Shown here: piece by piece, positions 1 through 8,270 of the stretch | Position numbering within the stretch: the stretch's first letter is position 1 | How the letters are laid out: the number at the start of each line of letters is the position of its first letter | Assembly (NCBI GenBank): GCA_002901265.1 | Contig: PPHI01000001.1 | Location: forward strand, 124,001 to 188,000 | Direction of reading: 5' to 3' | DNA length: 64,000 bases | Origin: Rhodopirellula baltica | Lineage (GTDB): Bacteria > Planctomycetota > Planctomycetia > Pirellulales > Pirellulaceae | Translations under genes and position numbers: made by a program | Notes under the pieces: model-generated | Databases searched by the model: none | What the model was told of the DNA's origin: nothing | What the model saw: the letters and a program-made list of their open reading frames with translations, nothing else

Positions 1-490
1 GGGTGCTAGTCAATCGACGCGTGCGAAATTGAATCGAGCCATTTGGCAATTGAATAAGTTCGCCTTGCTCACCGGTCGCAAGGATCGTGGATTCGATTCG
101 TAACGCACCGCCATATTCAGCGGTCAAGCGAATGTCTTGGTAGCTGTCGTGGAAGCTGTAATAGACGGCCGGTATCCCGGAAGATGCGGAGACGGAGATG
201 GTCTCCTGAAAGCGTTCGCACTGATGCTCCTCGGAGCCTTTGCGATAACGCATTGGGTCAATCTCCAACCTGCCTTGCATCAAACGGAACCGAATGGGCC
301 CCCCTTCACAAAAAACGCCAGCCGGTAAGGGCTGGCATTGTCGGCATGGTTGGTGATCTTTCTTGCTGTGTCCGCAGCCGGTCAAGCAAGGTGGGGAAAG
401 ACTTTCATCGGAAGTCGACTCGTCTGCAAGAGTCGACGGGATGTGCATCGCCATCAGTATGGTCAATGCAATTAGGTGAGAGAACCTCAT
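1..490 (-). CDS. Partial secreted cysteine-containing hypothetical protein (5' part; runs off the window)
   Basis: An open frame begins at an ATG (complement of 488-490) and stays open to base 1, so its 3' end lies outside the window. The N-terminus is a clear signal peptide: MRFSHLIALTILMAMHIPS followed by TLA, with likely cleavage before DES. The next 45 residues hold a cluster of Cys (PPCLTGCGH, then PCRQCQ and VFCEGG), which could be disulphide-bonded or metal-binding. After that the sequence looks like a beta-rich domain (IRLTAEYGGALRIES). I do not recognise the family. A terminator-like hairpin lies inside the frame (310-336). The residue composition and signal peptide argue for a real gene; the function is unknown. 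Confidence 0.6.
   Translation of the reverse strand, partial: MRFSHLIALTILMAMHIPSTLADESTSDESLSPPCLTGCGHSKKDHQPCRQCQPLPAGVFCEGGPIRFRLMQGRLEIDPMRYRKGSEEHQCERFQETISVSASSGIPAVYYSFHDSYQDIRLTAEYGGALRIESTILATGEQGELIQLPNGSIQFRTRRLTST
310..336 (-). terminator. Intrinsic-terminator-like hairpin inside the partial CDS
   Basis: Read on the minus strand, a perfect 7-bp GC-rich stem (GCCAGCC/GGCTGGC, 6-nt loop) is followed two bases later by six T. This is a textbook intrinsic terminator shape, but it lies about 150 nt into an apparently continuous reading frame. It could attenuate expression or be a coincidence of coding sequence. Confidence 0.4.
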
Positions 491-815
491 TGCGTCACCA
501 CTCCCTTTCCGCGACGCCTAATGCGCGCGGAATAAGCACTTCTATGCGGCCAAAATCAATCGTTTTTGGGGCTGACTTCAGTGTCCGATAGATGATTATC
601 GGGATCGGTGACAGGGCAATCCAATGATTCTGTTAGCGATGTGTTTAGGTTACGTGCCTAGGGTTCCTTCGTTTCCCTAATTCACGCCTAAAGCAGCTGA
701 GGGCCATGCGTGAATCACGCATGGCCAATTGGACACTCTGTAAACCTGTCTGTCGCTTGACGGACATCGAGTGGTTGAATCGACCGATTAGCGAGGGGCT
801 GACGGCGATGGTGGA
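491..815. other. Intergenic region between the partial gene and bioB
   Basis: About 325 bases with no supported gene. It would hold the promoter of the minus-strand partial gene and the 3' flank of bioB. The only structure noticed is the palindrome at 702-726. Confidence 0.5.
702..726. terminator. 25-bp palindrome downstream of bioB
   Basis: Two 12-base arms (GGCCATGCGTGA and its exact complement) surround a single central A, about 90 bases past the bioB stop. No T-run follows on either strand. It may act as a 3'-end stem-loop or be a protein-binding palindrome. Confidence 0.35.
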
Positions 816-1847
816 TTATTCACCGACTGATGTGGTGACGTCGAATCCGAGGTCGCGAATCATTTGGTAATCTTCTTCGGGGGCCTGGCCTTTGGTGGTC
901 AGGTAATCGCCGACGAAGACACTGTTAGCGACATACAGTCCCAGCGGTTGCAGCGAGCGGAGATGCAATTCACGTCCACCGGCGATTCGCAGTTCGCGGC
1001 TTGGGTTGACGAATCGGAACATCGCCAAGGCTCGCAAGCAGTCTTGTGGCGAAAGATCTTCTTTGCCTTCGAGTGGCGTGCCGTCGATCGAGTTCAAGAA
1101 GTTAAGCGGGATCGATTGAACGCCGAGGTCTTTCAGGTCGAACGCCATCGCGACGATATCGTCAAGCTGTTCGCCCATTCCGATGATTCCGCCGCTGCAC
1201 ATCTCCATGCCTGCGTCACGAACATGACGAAGCGTATCGACCCGATCGGCGTAGGTGTGAGTCGTGCAGATTTTGCCGTAGTACTCTTCCCCGGTATTCA
1301 AGTTGTGGTTCACGCGGTCGACGCCACACGCTTTCAAGCGGTCTGCTTGTTCGCGTGATAGCAGTCCCAGGCAGGCGCAGATATCCAGGCCGTATTGCTT
1401 TTTAATTTCTGGAACGATTTCTTCGACCGCTTTCATTTCGCGCTCATTTGGGCCACGAGCGGAGATCACGAGGCAGTACGTCTTGGCGCCCTGCTCCGCC
1501 GCAATTTTGGCCGCATCCATCAGCTTGTCGCGTTTCAGGATGTTGTACTTTGGAATCTCGGCGTCAGAGACCTTCGACTGGCTACAGTAGTGGCAGTCTT
1601 CTGGGCAAAGGCCACTTTTGGCGTTCATCAAAAAGTAGAGCTGAACCGTTTTGCCGAAGTGCTTGCGACGCAAACGCGAAGCCGCGTTGACGAGGCTAAG
1701 GATTTCCTCATCACTTGATTCGAGAATTTGACGTGCTTCTTCCCGGCTCAGCTCGCCGCCGCCTAGGACGCGATCGGCCCAAACCTCAAAACGGTTCGAA
1801 GCTTGTTCTGTCGTGGTGTCGGTGGAGGGGCTCAGGTCAGTCGCCAT
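816..1847 (-). CDS. bioB: Biotin synthase
   Basis: Radical-SAM enzyme that inserts sulfur into dethiobiotin, the last step of biotin synthesis. The radical-SAM cluster motif C-x3-C-x2-C is visible as LCPEDCHYC at residues 81-88. The family signatures YFLMNAKSGLCPEDC, HNLNTGEEYY and GGIIGMGE are present, as is the C-terminal IAGGRELHLRSLQPL with ligands of the second cluster region. The start is taken at ATG 1847 (MATDLSPS, 343 aa, normal family size), because the upstream extension is unlike BioB and a GAGAAAG ribosome site precedes this ATG. No other biotin genes are nearby; it is divergent from the PSP1 gene. Confidence 0.96.
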   Translation of the reverse strand: MATDLSPSTDTTTEQASNRFEVWADRVLGGGELSREEARQILESSDEEILSLVNAASRLRRKHFGKTVQLYFLMNAKSGLCPEDCHYCSQSKVSDAEIPKYNILKRDKLMDAAKIAAEQGAKTYCLVISARGPNEREMKAVEEIVPEIKKQYGLDICACLGLLSREQADRLKACGVDRVNHNLNTGEEYYGKICTTHTYADRVDTLRHVRDAGMEMCSGGIIGMGEQLDDIVAMAFDLKDLGVQSIPLNFLNSIDGTPLEGKEDLSPQDCLRALAMFRFVNPSRELRIAGGRELHLRSLQPLGLYVANSVFVGDYLTTKGQAPEEDYQMIRDLGFDVTTSVGE

Positions 1848-2129
1848 GATTGCTTTCTCGGGGCCTGCTTGTACCGAAAAGGAGGGTCTGTGAATACAGA
1901 CAGTAAATTCTGACAGTGGATAACCGGTCAACCAACATGTTCTTCTCCGAAGGCGAACTCGGCAAGGCGGAGCAGCCTGAATCACGCTATTGGGGCCGTA
2001 AAAATGAGTCGATTCGGGAGTGATGCTGTTGCCGGCCGATCAGACCGCTAAAACAATGGTGTTGCCTCGGGGTCGCTTTGACTTCGGGGTGTTTCCCAAT
2101 CGCCCGTCTGAATCAATTCTGGACCGCTC

Positions 2130-2669
2130 TTGCTGTACTACTTCATCCGTCTTGGTGCACTCGCCGAAATCCGCGTCGCGTCAGCGTTATTGCCTCTGCG
2201 TCGTGCGGATCGTGTCGTAGTGCGAACCCCGCGTGGGATCGAGATCGGCGAAGTTAGCGCGCCATGTCCCGCGGAAACTCAGGCCCGCCTTGGCGAGGTC
2301 GTCTGCCGGATCGTGCGGCCAACCACCGAATCGGACGAAATTTTGGTGCGGCGACTGGAGAAGTATCGCGGTGAAGCGGTGGATGCCTGTCGCCAGCAGT
2401 TGTCAGCGGCGGGAAGTCGATCGGTTCTGCTTGACGTCGATCAGATGTTCGACGGCGGCACGATCGTGATGCAGTTTTTGGGCGAGGTCGACGAAATCGC
2501 CGACAGCATTGCCAAAGAGATCACGGAGCAGTACGAGAACGTGGTCAAAACCAACCACTTGTCGGAGCTGCTTAGCGAGGGCTGTGGGCCGGGGTGTGGC
2601 ACCGGCGATGGATGCGGCACCACCGGAGGTTGTGGCACCGCATGTTCAAGTTGCAGTCACTGCGGCTAA
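2130..2669 (+). CDS. PSP1 C-terminal domain protein (RicT/YaaT-like) with Gly/Cys-rich tail
   Basis: A 179-residue protein that starts at TTG: an in-frame TGA at 2109-2111 leaves no upstream ATG, and the opening LYYFIRLGALAEIRV matches how PSP1/RicT proteins begin. The body (VVRTPRGIEIGEV, then a DVDQMFDGGTIVMQFLGE strand-rich core) is typical of the PSP1 domain. In Bacillus such proteins join a complex affecting RNA processing and phosphorelay; the role in planctomycetes is not established. From about residue 150 the tail is almost entirely Gly, Cys and Thr (EGCGPGCGTGDGCG, then CSSCSHCG), which suggests metal or Fe-S binding. The stop codon lies in the stem of the hairpin at 2666-2689. Confidence 0.8.
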   Translation: MLYYFIRLGALAEIRVASALLPLRRADRVVVRTPRGIEIGEVSAPCPAETQARLGEVVCRIVRPTTESDEILVRRLEKYRGEAVDACRQQLSAAGSRSVLLDVDQMFDGGTIVMQFLGEVDEIADSIAKEITEQYENVVKTNHLSELLSEGCGPGCGTGDGCGTTGGCGTACSSCSHCG

Positions 2670-2689
2670 GTCACCGGTTGGTGACTTAG
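2666..2689. terminator. Hairpin between convergent PSP1 and FKBP genes
   Basis: A perfect 10-bp stem (CTAAGTCACC/GGTGACTTAG) with a GGTT loop sits between the two convergent stop codons. It has no T-run but is placed to serve as a bidirectional 3'-end structure. Confidence 0.6.
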
Positions 2690-2702
2690 GGTCGCTGACG
2701 GA

Positions 2703-3419
2703 CTACAGGATATCCAGTAGTTCAACTTCGAAGACGAGGACTTCGTTCGGGCCGATCGCACCGGAGCTTCCGCGTTCGCCGTAGGCCAGCTCGGAAGGGA
2801 TGTAAAGCATCCATTTGTCGCCGACTTTCATCTTCTGCAAAGCCATTTGCCAGCCTTTGATGACACCACCGACCATGAATTCGGCTGGTTCGCCACGTTC
2901 GACGCTGCTGTCAAACGTTTCGCCGTTGATCAGTTTGCCGGTGTAGTGAACACGAACGGTGTCCGAAGGCGATGGCGAGGCGCCGCTACCTTCCTTCAAA
3001 ACTTTGTACTGCAAACCGCCAGTCAGCGGTTTGACGCCTTCTTTCGATGCGTTTTCTTTCAGCCAAGCGTCGCCTTTCGCTTTGTTTTCAGCGGCGGCTT
3101 TCTTGATCTCGGCCAGCATTTCTTGGTGGCGGTTGTTGAGCAGGTTTTGCAGTGCCGATTGGACTTCGACCAACTGTTCGCGTGTCAGTTGCATGTCGCG
3201 ACCGGCCAGCGAATCGCCGACACCGATCGTGAACGAAGCGGCATCAAAGTCGTCTGCTTTCAAGCCTTGCTGAAGCATTTGTTGTCCCATTGAAAGGCCC
3301 AGGAAGTAGCCGATCTTTTGGTTGGGAGCGTCACCGACTTTCGGTGCATCTGCGGTGGCATTGTCTTGTGCGTTAGTCATCATCGTCATCATGGAAGCTG
3401 CGACGAGAACCATCAGCAA
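2703..3419 (-). CDS. FKBP-type peptidyl-prolyl cis-trans isomerase, exported
   Basis: Folding catalyst with FkpA/Mip architecture, probably periplasmic or envelope-located. A short signal peptide (MVLVAASMMTMMTNA, cleavage near AQD) leads to an N-terminal helical dimerisation region (IGYFLGLSMGQQMLQQGLKADDF, residues about 35-130). The C-terminal FKBP domain carries the family motifs VRVHYTGKLINGETFDSS, FMVGGVIKGWQMAL and IPSELAYGERG. Two start options exist: TTG at 3419 or ATG at 3413. Both give the same signal peptide. 236-238 aa is normal for FkpA-like proteins. It converges with the PSP1 gene. Confidence 0.92.
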   Translation of the reverse strand: MLMVLVAASMMTMMTNAQDNATADAPKVGDAPNQKIGYFLGLSMGQQMLQQGLKADDFDAASFTIGVGDSLAGRDMQLTREQLVEVQSALQNLLNNRHQEMLAEIKKAAAENKAKGDAWLKENASKEGVKPLTGGLQYKVLKEGSGASPSPSDTVRVHYTGKLINGETFDSSVERGEPAEFMVGGVIKGWQMALQKMKVGDKWMLYIPSELAYGERGSSGAIGPNEVLVFEVELLDIL

Positions 3420-3780
3420 CGTTGCATAGGATCTATCCTCGGTTCGTCGTCAGGGATGTCGCCCGATTAGTTTGGGGCATCACTCGACGAGGGAAATGGT
3501 GGGGCAGCCGAATGGGAATGCGGGGGGCAGGTTTGGCAGGGAGAACGCATGGACTACAGGCGTTCGGTCCACAAGCGTTCGGCGACCGAAACGGCGTTCA
3601 AGGTGAGACGCTCTGTGGGGAATGATACCAGCTATCCACCGAGTTGCACCATGGCGTGCACGGACACGGACATGAGCGAGGGAAATTGGTCGAATCGGCC
3701 AATCGGGGCACCTCAATCTTTGTTCGCGAGAATTTCGATTTTCTTCGCCTTCCTCGCTGATTCGCCCCCCGAAAGGTTCA
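3420..3780. other. Intergenic region, no supported gene
   Basis: About 360 bases between the FKBP gene and the stop of the FAD oxidoreductase. It contains short frames on both strands with basic, low-complexity translations and no family resemblance. It presumably carries the FKBP promoter. Confidence 0.45.
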
Positions 3781-5166
3781 CTAACGTGCCGCCGCGGCCT
3801 GCTGCCGCTTCACGAAATCCGGCCAGACTTCGTCGCGAAATTTGGTCTGCCCCAGTTGCAGCGTTTCGTTCACATTCAGATTGCCTTCCAGGATGTGCGC
3901 CGAATTAAGCGCATAAAATCCAGGCACGCTGCTCACGACCGGTGGCAAGGTTGTGCTGTAGTCGATCGTGGACAAGGCGGCAACATACTTCGCTCGTGCA
4001 ACTTTGCAGTCGAGCACGTTGTCGCGTGAAAAGTGGTCGTACATCTTTTCAAGCGTTTGCAGACACCGTTCCTGGTACTGCTCGTCAGGTTCATTCAGGT
4101 CCGGATGGTCGTCCGTCATGTACTTGGGCAGGTACACCAAGTGATTGCCGCCAAGTTCTTTGTCGGGATCAACAATCGTCGACATTTCGATGATGCCCGT
4201 CAGCGGAACCCACGTGTCGGTGATGTTCGTGACGTAGTACTGGCTGATCGGCTTTTTCAGCAGCAGCGATGCACAGATCACGCCGAGGTACGTGATCGAT
4301 TCGTGTTGTCGCTTTTCCGTTTCACTTAACTCATCGCACTGCTTCGCGATCAGCGGGGAAGCAATCGTCGAGACCACTGCGTCATACGTTTCCGTGGTGC
4401 CGTTTTGGTATTCGACTTGCAACTGTTTTGTGGAGCCTTCGGTCTGTTTGACCGACCGAACCGCGTGGCTAGCCAACAGTCGTGTGCCACGCGATTCTAA
4501 ATCGTGCGTCCACGTATCAATGACGCGGGCATAGCCGCCAGGGACATAGCCGAACATCTCTTTCTTTGCGCCGCTACGTCTGGCTTTGTACATTCGCTGG
4601 GTATGGGCCCAGATAAACGCCGCGGACGTTTTCTTGTATGCGTCGCCAAGCTTGGCTTTCAGCAGCGGCAGCCAAACTTTTTCGAACGCGCCTTTACCGG
4701 ACCAGCGACGCAGCCACGTTTCTACTGACTGTCGTTCCATCGAGCGGAAGTCGCGAATTTTTGACGCCAGAAAAATCGTGCCGCCCAAGCGAACCCGCTG
4801 AATCAAATTGAGTGGCGGGAACTTGAGGAACTCCAGCGTGTTGCTCATCGAAAGCAATCGCCCGTCGGCATAGAAGCCTGTCCGGGTTTCGACCCAGCGG
4901 ATCTCCTGCTCAAGATTCAGCTCGCGAAGTTTCTCGCGCAGTACAGAGTCACTTAGCAGCGTGACGTGATAGAAACGGTCCCAGGTGACATCACCGAGTT
5001 GCCATGCGCTCGTCAACCCGCCGAAGCTTGGTGCCGCTTCGGCGATGGTAACGTCTTGGCCTTGTTCGAGAAGTTTATCGGCGACTTGGAGTCCCATGAC
5101 ACCGGCGCCGATGACCAGCCAGCGTCGTTTGGGCACGGAGGTCTGCGAAGTTGCCTTATCGACCAC
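3781..5166 (-). CDS. FAD/NAD(P)-binding amine-oxidase-like oxidoreductase
   Basis: Begins with a Rossmann FAD-binding motif (WLVIGAGVMGLQVADKLLEQG, roughly residues 16-36). The next segment, PSFGGLTSAWQLGDVTWDRFYH, resembles amine oxidase, protoporphyrinogen oxidase or UDP-galactopyranose-mutase relatives; a C-terminal FAD segment lies around PGFYALNSAHILEGNLNVNE. Its substrate is unknown; the adjacent glycosyltransferases suggest a glycan or isoprenoid-linked substrate. The frame is open further upstream, but GTG at 5166 is preferred. It overlaps the stop of the upstream gene by one base (TAGTG), has GAGG six bases before it, and leaves 461 aa. Translational coupling to the GT2 gene is likely. 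Confidence 0.82.
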   Translation of the reverse strand: MVDKATSQTSVPKRRWLVIGAGVMGLQVADKLLEQGQDVTIAEAAPSFGGLTSAWQLGDVTWDRFYHVTLLSDSVLREKLRELNLEQEIRWVETRTGFYADGRLLSMSNTLEFLKFPPLNLIQRVRLGGTIFLASKIRDFRSMERQSVETWLRRWSGKGAFEKVWLPLLKAKLGDAYKKTSAAFIWAHTQRMYKARRSGAKKEMFGYVPGGYARVIDTWTHDLESRGTRLLASHAVRSVKQTEGSTKQLQVEYQNGTTETYDAVVSTIASPLIAKQCDELSETEKRQHESITYLGVICASLLLKKPISQYYVTNITDTWVPLTGIIEMSTIVDPDKELGGNHLVYLPKYMTDDHPDLNEPDEQYQERCLQTLEKMYDHFSRDNVLDCKVARAKYVAALSTIDYSTTLPPVVSSVPGFYALNSAHILEGNLNVNETLQLGQTKFRDEVWPDFVKRQQAAAAR

Positions 5167-6011
5167 TACTTGCCTCGAGTGCGATGGCGCACGAGCAGTT
5201 TCAGCGTCAGCCAGATCGTCTTGAACACTTGCATCTTGCTGGCGCCACCTTTGCGGTCGTATCGCAATCGCAGTGGGGCTTCGCCGAACAGCACGCCTTG
5301 CTTGCGGAGTTTCAACAGGATATCCGCCATGCAAGAAAAGCCACGCTCACCGACAAACTGGTCGCCGTGATCAGAAAAGCCTTGGCGAATCACCGAGGCG
5401 CGATAGGCACGGTAGCCCGATGTGTAGTCACGCACGCCGCGAGTCGGAAACAGCAGCGTGAAAAGGACGCGTGCGCCGACTGACAGAAAGTGCCGTTCGA
5501 TCGGGACACCGACTGCGATCCCGCCGGATTCGAATCGCGACGCGATCACCACATCGCAGCCTTCGTGAATCATCTGGACCATCCGTTCGATCAACCCAGG
5601 TGGGTGCGTATTGTCAGCATCCATGGTGACGATGATGTCACGTTCGCCGGCGCGATCGACGGCTTCGCGAAGTGCATCACGAATGGTTGGTCCGAGGCCT
5701 TGGTTGACTTTGTGCTGAACCAAGTGGATTGGCATTTGGAAAGACATTTGCGCCACGATTTGGGCGGTGTTGTCGGTGCTGCCGTCGTCGACGATCACGA
5801 CCTCGTAGGGAATGTTGTTGTCCGCAAAGGCTTCGCCAACGCGTTCGAGCAACTCGGGCAGGGCTTCTTCTTCGTTGTACGCTGGCAGTGCCAAAATCGC
5901 TTTTGCGGGCCGAAAACGCGGGCCTCGCGGCTCACTGCCCGAAAGTGGGCTTTGGGCTTTGGCGGTTGTGTTCGCTAACGTATCCGGCTTCGTGATGATT
6001 GGATCGGCCAT
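5166..6011 (-). CDS. Glycosyltransferase family 2 (dolichol-phosphate mannosyltransferase-like)
   Basis: Transfers a sugar from a nucleotide sugar, probably to a polyprenyl-phosphate or similar acceptor. GT2 motifs are clear: ALPAYNEEEALPELL near the start, VVIVDDGSTDNTAQI, the metal-binding DxD as VTMDADNTHPP, and DYTSGYRAYRASVI, which is typical of DPM1-like enzymes. It has 281 aa and no C-terminal membrane segments, like soluble DPM1. The N-terminal 35 residues are a flexible Ser/Pro-rich leader. It is cotranscribed with the FAD oxidoreductase (1-base overlap) and lies 155 bases downstream of the GT87 gene. Confidence 0.9.
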   Translation of the reverse strand: MADPIITKPDTLANTTAKAQSPLSGSEPRGPRFRPAKAILALPAYNEEEALPELLERVGEAFADNNIPYEVVIVDDGSTDNTAQIVAQMSFQMPIHLVQHKVNQGLGPTIRDALREAVDRAGERDIIVTMDADNTHPPGLIERMVQMIHEGCDVVIASRFESGGIAVGVPIERHFLSVGARVLFTLLFPTRGVRDYTSGYRAYRASVIRQGFSDHGDQFVGERGFSCMADILLKLRKQGVLFGEAPLRLRYDRKGGASKMQVFKTIWLTLKLLVRHRTRGK

Positions 6012-6166
6012 GGATCGCTTAATTCAATGACTCAGTGCAGCTCTTGGAGTGTTTGGCTCGCAGTGTAGCCCACGCTTTTGGAGAGGCAAGCTGCACCGCT
6101 CCGGCAGAATTCTGGAATTAATGCGAAAGCTGTGGCTGTGCGGAGTGTGCCGGTATTGTCGATCGG

Positions 6167-7462
6167 TCAGGCTGCCGGACCAGTTTGCCGCCGAACCGCG
6201 AAATAGCAAACCACTCCAAGGGCAGTCGCGATCGAAACGCCGTTCAGGCAGGTCGCCGCGGCGTACGCAGCCGACCCAAGGTTCAACTTCAGCAACAGAC
6301 TACGCGTCGACAGCAAATTGAAGAGCGGAAACAGCATCAGCGCACAGACGGCCCAGCGTGTCTTGCCTGGCATCGATTTCCAATACGGTAATTCCACCGC
6401 AGCGGCTGCCGTGATCGGGGCGAGCATTAGCATCGCGTCATACGACTGGTGATACAGGCTGGTTAGTGTCGCGAGCAGGATCATCGCTCCGGTAGCGCCG
6501 CCAAGCCCGTCGTCTAGTTTGCGGCGGCAGCGGACAACCAGCAACGCCATCGGAACTGCCAAGATCGCAGCCATCACGATCAGGTGAGTCGCTTGACTGG
6601 GTTCAGACTGAGTCCATTTGCTGACTGCGGCCAGCAAGTCCAGCCTTGTCCATGACAATACCGGTGACTCGTCCGGCATGTTCATGTGGACTTGCTGGGT
6701 CGTCTCGATGTCGCCGAGCACCTTGTTCAGACCGGCAGTCAAGTCGCCGCGCCCTATTTCGCGCAAGCCTTCGTGATAGGCCAACCAGCCGAAAGGAATC
6801 GCTGCCAGCACGACGCTGTAAATCGCGCCAATCACGATGGCTTTAACATTGCCACGTGCGAGCAACAAGAATCCGAGTGGCAGGATGTAGGTTGGCTTCG
6901 CTGAAACGACTGCCAAAGCGATGGCTGCCCAAAGCGGATGTTTGGGCGCCCAGTGAATCGCCAGCATGCTGGCGAGCACCAATTCGAATGTGAAGTAGCC
7001 GTCGAACAACGTGATGTGCCCACCGCGTGAAGCAACAAGGACACACGCAACACAGGCGATCCAATCCACCCGCCATGGCTTGCCGGCGACATCCGCACAG
7101 AGCACCGCGATCGCAATGATCAGTCCAACGCAAAAGACGAAGTACAACACCTCGGCCACGTGTAGCGGCATCATCGCGAAAGGCGCATGAAGTAGCAGGA
7201 TGCCTGGCGAGAAGAACGGGATCTGCCGCGCAACCGGATAGTCATCCGCATAGGCTTGCCCATAGGGGCTGACTCCGCGAAGCAACGCCTTGGTCGGAAA
7301 GTAAATCCCGTTGTGAAAATCACACATGCCTTGGGCCGACGGTGTGAACGGCCCGGGGACTTGGTATTGCTTGACCACACGGATCGCGGTCATCGAAACC
7401 AATGCGATGAAGACGACGATTGCCACGGCGGCGAGTGGCTTGTTTGACGTCGCCGGTTTCAT
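6167..7462 (-). CDS. GT87-type (DUF2029) polyprenyl-dependent glycosyltransferase, multi-pass membrane protein
   Basis: A 431-residue integral membrane protein with about ten hydrophobic helices (for example AAVAIVVFIALVSMTAI at the N-terminus). The region after helix 1 (GMCDFHNGIYFPTKALLRGVSPY) fits the acidic/aromatic loop of GT87/GT-C enzymes, which use lipid-linked sugars. A second conserved stretch is AVVSAKPTYILPLGFLLL. The start ATG at 7462 lies six bases after the trpC stop, so it belongs to the same transcription unit. A GT-C enzyme beside a DPM1-like GT2 suggests that the GT2 makes the polyprenyl-phosphate sugar this enzyme uses; that link is inferred from context. Confidence 0.8.
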   Translation of the reverse strand: MKPATSNKPLAAVAIVVFIALVSMTAIRVVKQYQVPGPFTPSAQGMCDFHNGIYFPTKALLRGVSPYGQAYADDYPVARQIPFFSPGILLLHAPFAMMPLHVAEVLYFVFCVGLIIAIAVLCADVAGKPWRVDWIACVACVLVASRGGHITLFDGYFTFELVLASMLAIHWAPKHPLWAAIALAVVSAKPTYILPLGFLLLARGNVKAIVIGAIYSVVLAAIPFGWLAYHEGLREIGRGDLTAGLNKVLGDIETTQQVHMNMPDESPVLSWTRLDLLAAVSKWTQSEPSQATHLIVMAAILAVPMALLVVRCRRKLDDGLGGATGAMILLATLTSLYHQSYDAMLMLAPITAAAAVELPYWKSMPGKTRWAVCALMLFPLFNLLSTRSLLLKLNLGSAAYAAATCLNGVSIATALGVVCYFAVRRQTGPAA

Positions 7463-7468
7463 CGGGCC

Positions 7469-8254
7469 CTAAACCTCGTGGCCGAGCAGTTGTTTCAAGG
7501 CAACGGTCACGTCGGGCTGCCGCATCAATGATTCACCAACCAGGACAGCTTTGACGCCGCCGGTTGCCAAATGCAATAAATCTGCGTGAGTACGAATGCC
7601 GCTTTCCCCAACGACCAGGCGGTCACCGGGGATTTTGGGGCACAGGTCCAGCGTGTGCTGCAGCGACGTGACGAACGTTTTCAAGTTCCGGTTGTTGATA
7701 CCGACCAGTTTGGTGCCGGTGGCCAGCACCGCGTCCAAGTTGTCCGGTTCGTACAACTCGATCAACGTTTGCATGCCAAGTTCGGCGGCTTGGTTGTGCA
7801 GCGTGGTCAGTTCGTCGGGTGACAAGCATTCCGCAATCAACAGCACACAATCCGCACCCGCGGCGCGGGCCTGCAGCAATTGATAACGGTCGACGATGAA
7901 GTCCTTGCGTAACAGCGGCACATCGACAGCGGCGCGAACTTGTCGCAAGTAGTCGAGTGAACCTTGAAAGAACGGTTCGTCCGTCAACACGCTAATGCAT
8001 GCCGCACCGCCAGCCACGTAGCCTTTGGCAATCGTGACCGGATCGAAGTCTTCGCGGATCAGGCCAGCAGACGGGCTGGCCCGTTTGACTTCGGCGATCA
8101 CGTTGATTTGGTCGCCAGCTGCCAACGCGCCATGAAAATCACGGCACGGCGGAAGGCCTTCGAGTTGGCGTTCGAGTTCGTCGCCAGACAGGGCGGCGCG
8201 ATCACGCTGGATCGTCAGCCGTGTCTTTTCAATGATGTCGTCGAGGATCGTCAT
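7469..8254 (-). CDS. trpC: Indole-3-glycerol-phosphate synthase
   Basis: TIM-barrel enzyme that closes the indole ring in tryptophan biosynthesis. The hallmark segments are all present in order: IAEVKRASPSAGLIRED (catalytic Lys), PLLRKDFIVDRYQLLQARAAG, VGINNRNLKTF and VVGESGIRTHADL. At 261 aa it has the normal length of a monofunctional enzyme. It begins 16 bases after the purH stop and is followed six bases later by the GT87 gene. No other trp gene is in the window, so the pathway is dispersed. Confidence 0.97.
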   Translation of the reverse strand: MTILDDIIEKTRLTIQRDRAALSGDELERQLEGLPPCRDFHGALAAGDQINVIAEVKRASPSAGLIREDFDPVTIAKGYVAGGAACISVLTDEPFFQGSLDYLRQVRAAVDVPLLRKDFIVDRYQLLQARAAGADCVLLIAECLSPDELTTLHNQAAELGMQTLIELYEPDNLDAVLATGTKLVGINNRNLKTFVTSLQHTLDLCPKIPGDRLVVGESGIRTHADLLHLATGGVKAVLVGESLMRQPDVTVALKQLLGHEV

Positions 8255-8270
8255 CGGTTCTTCGTGGCGA

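Noticed and set aside
1848-1985. N-terminal extension of BioB
   Set aside because: Sequence unlike biotin synthases and no ribosome site; ATG 1847 gives the normal size.
3480-3716. Minus-strand frame of 78 codons upstream of the FKBP gene
   Set aside because: No ribosome site or family features; Arg/Pro-rich translation typical of non-coding DNA.
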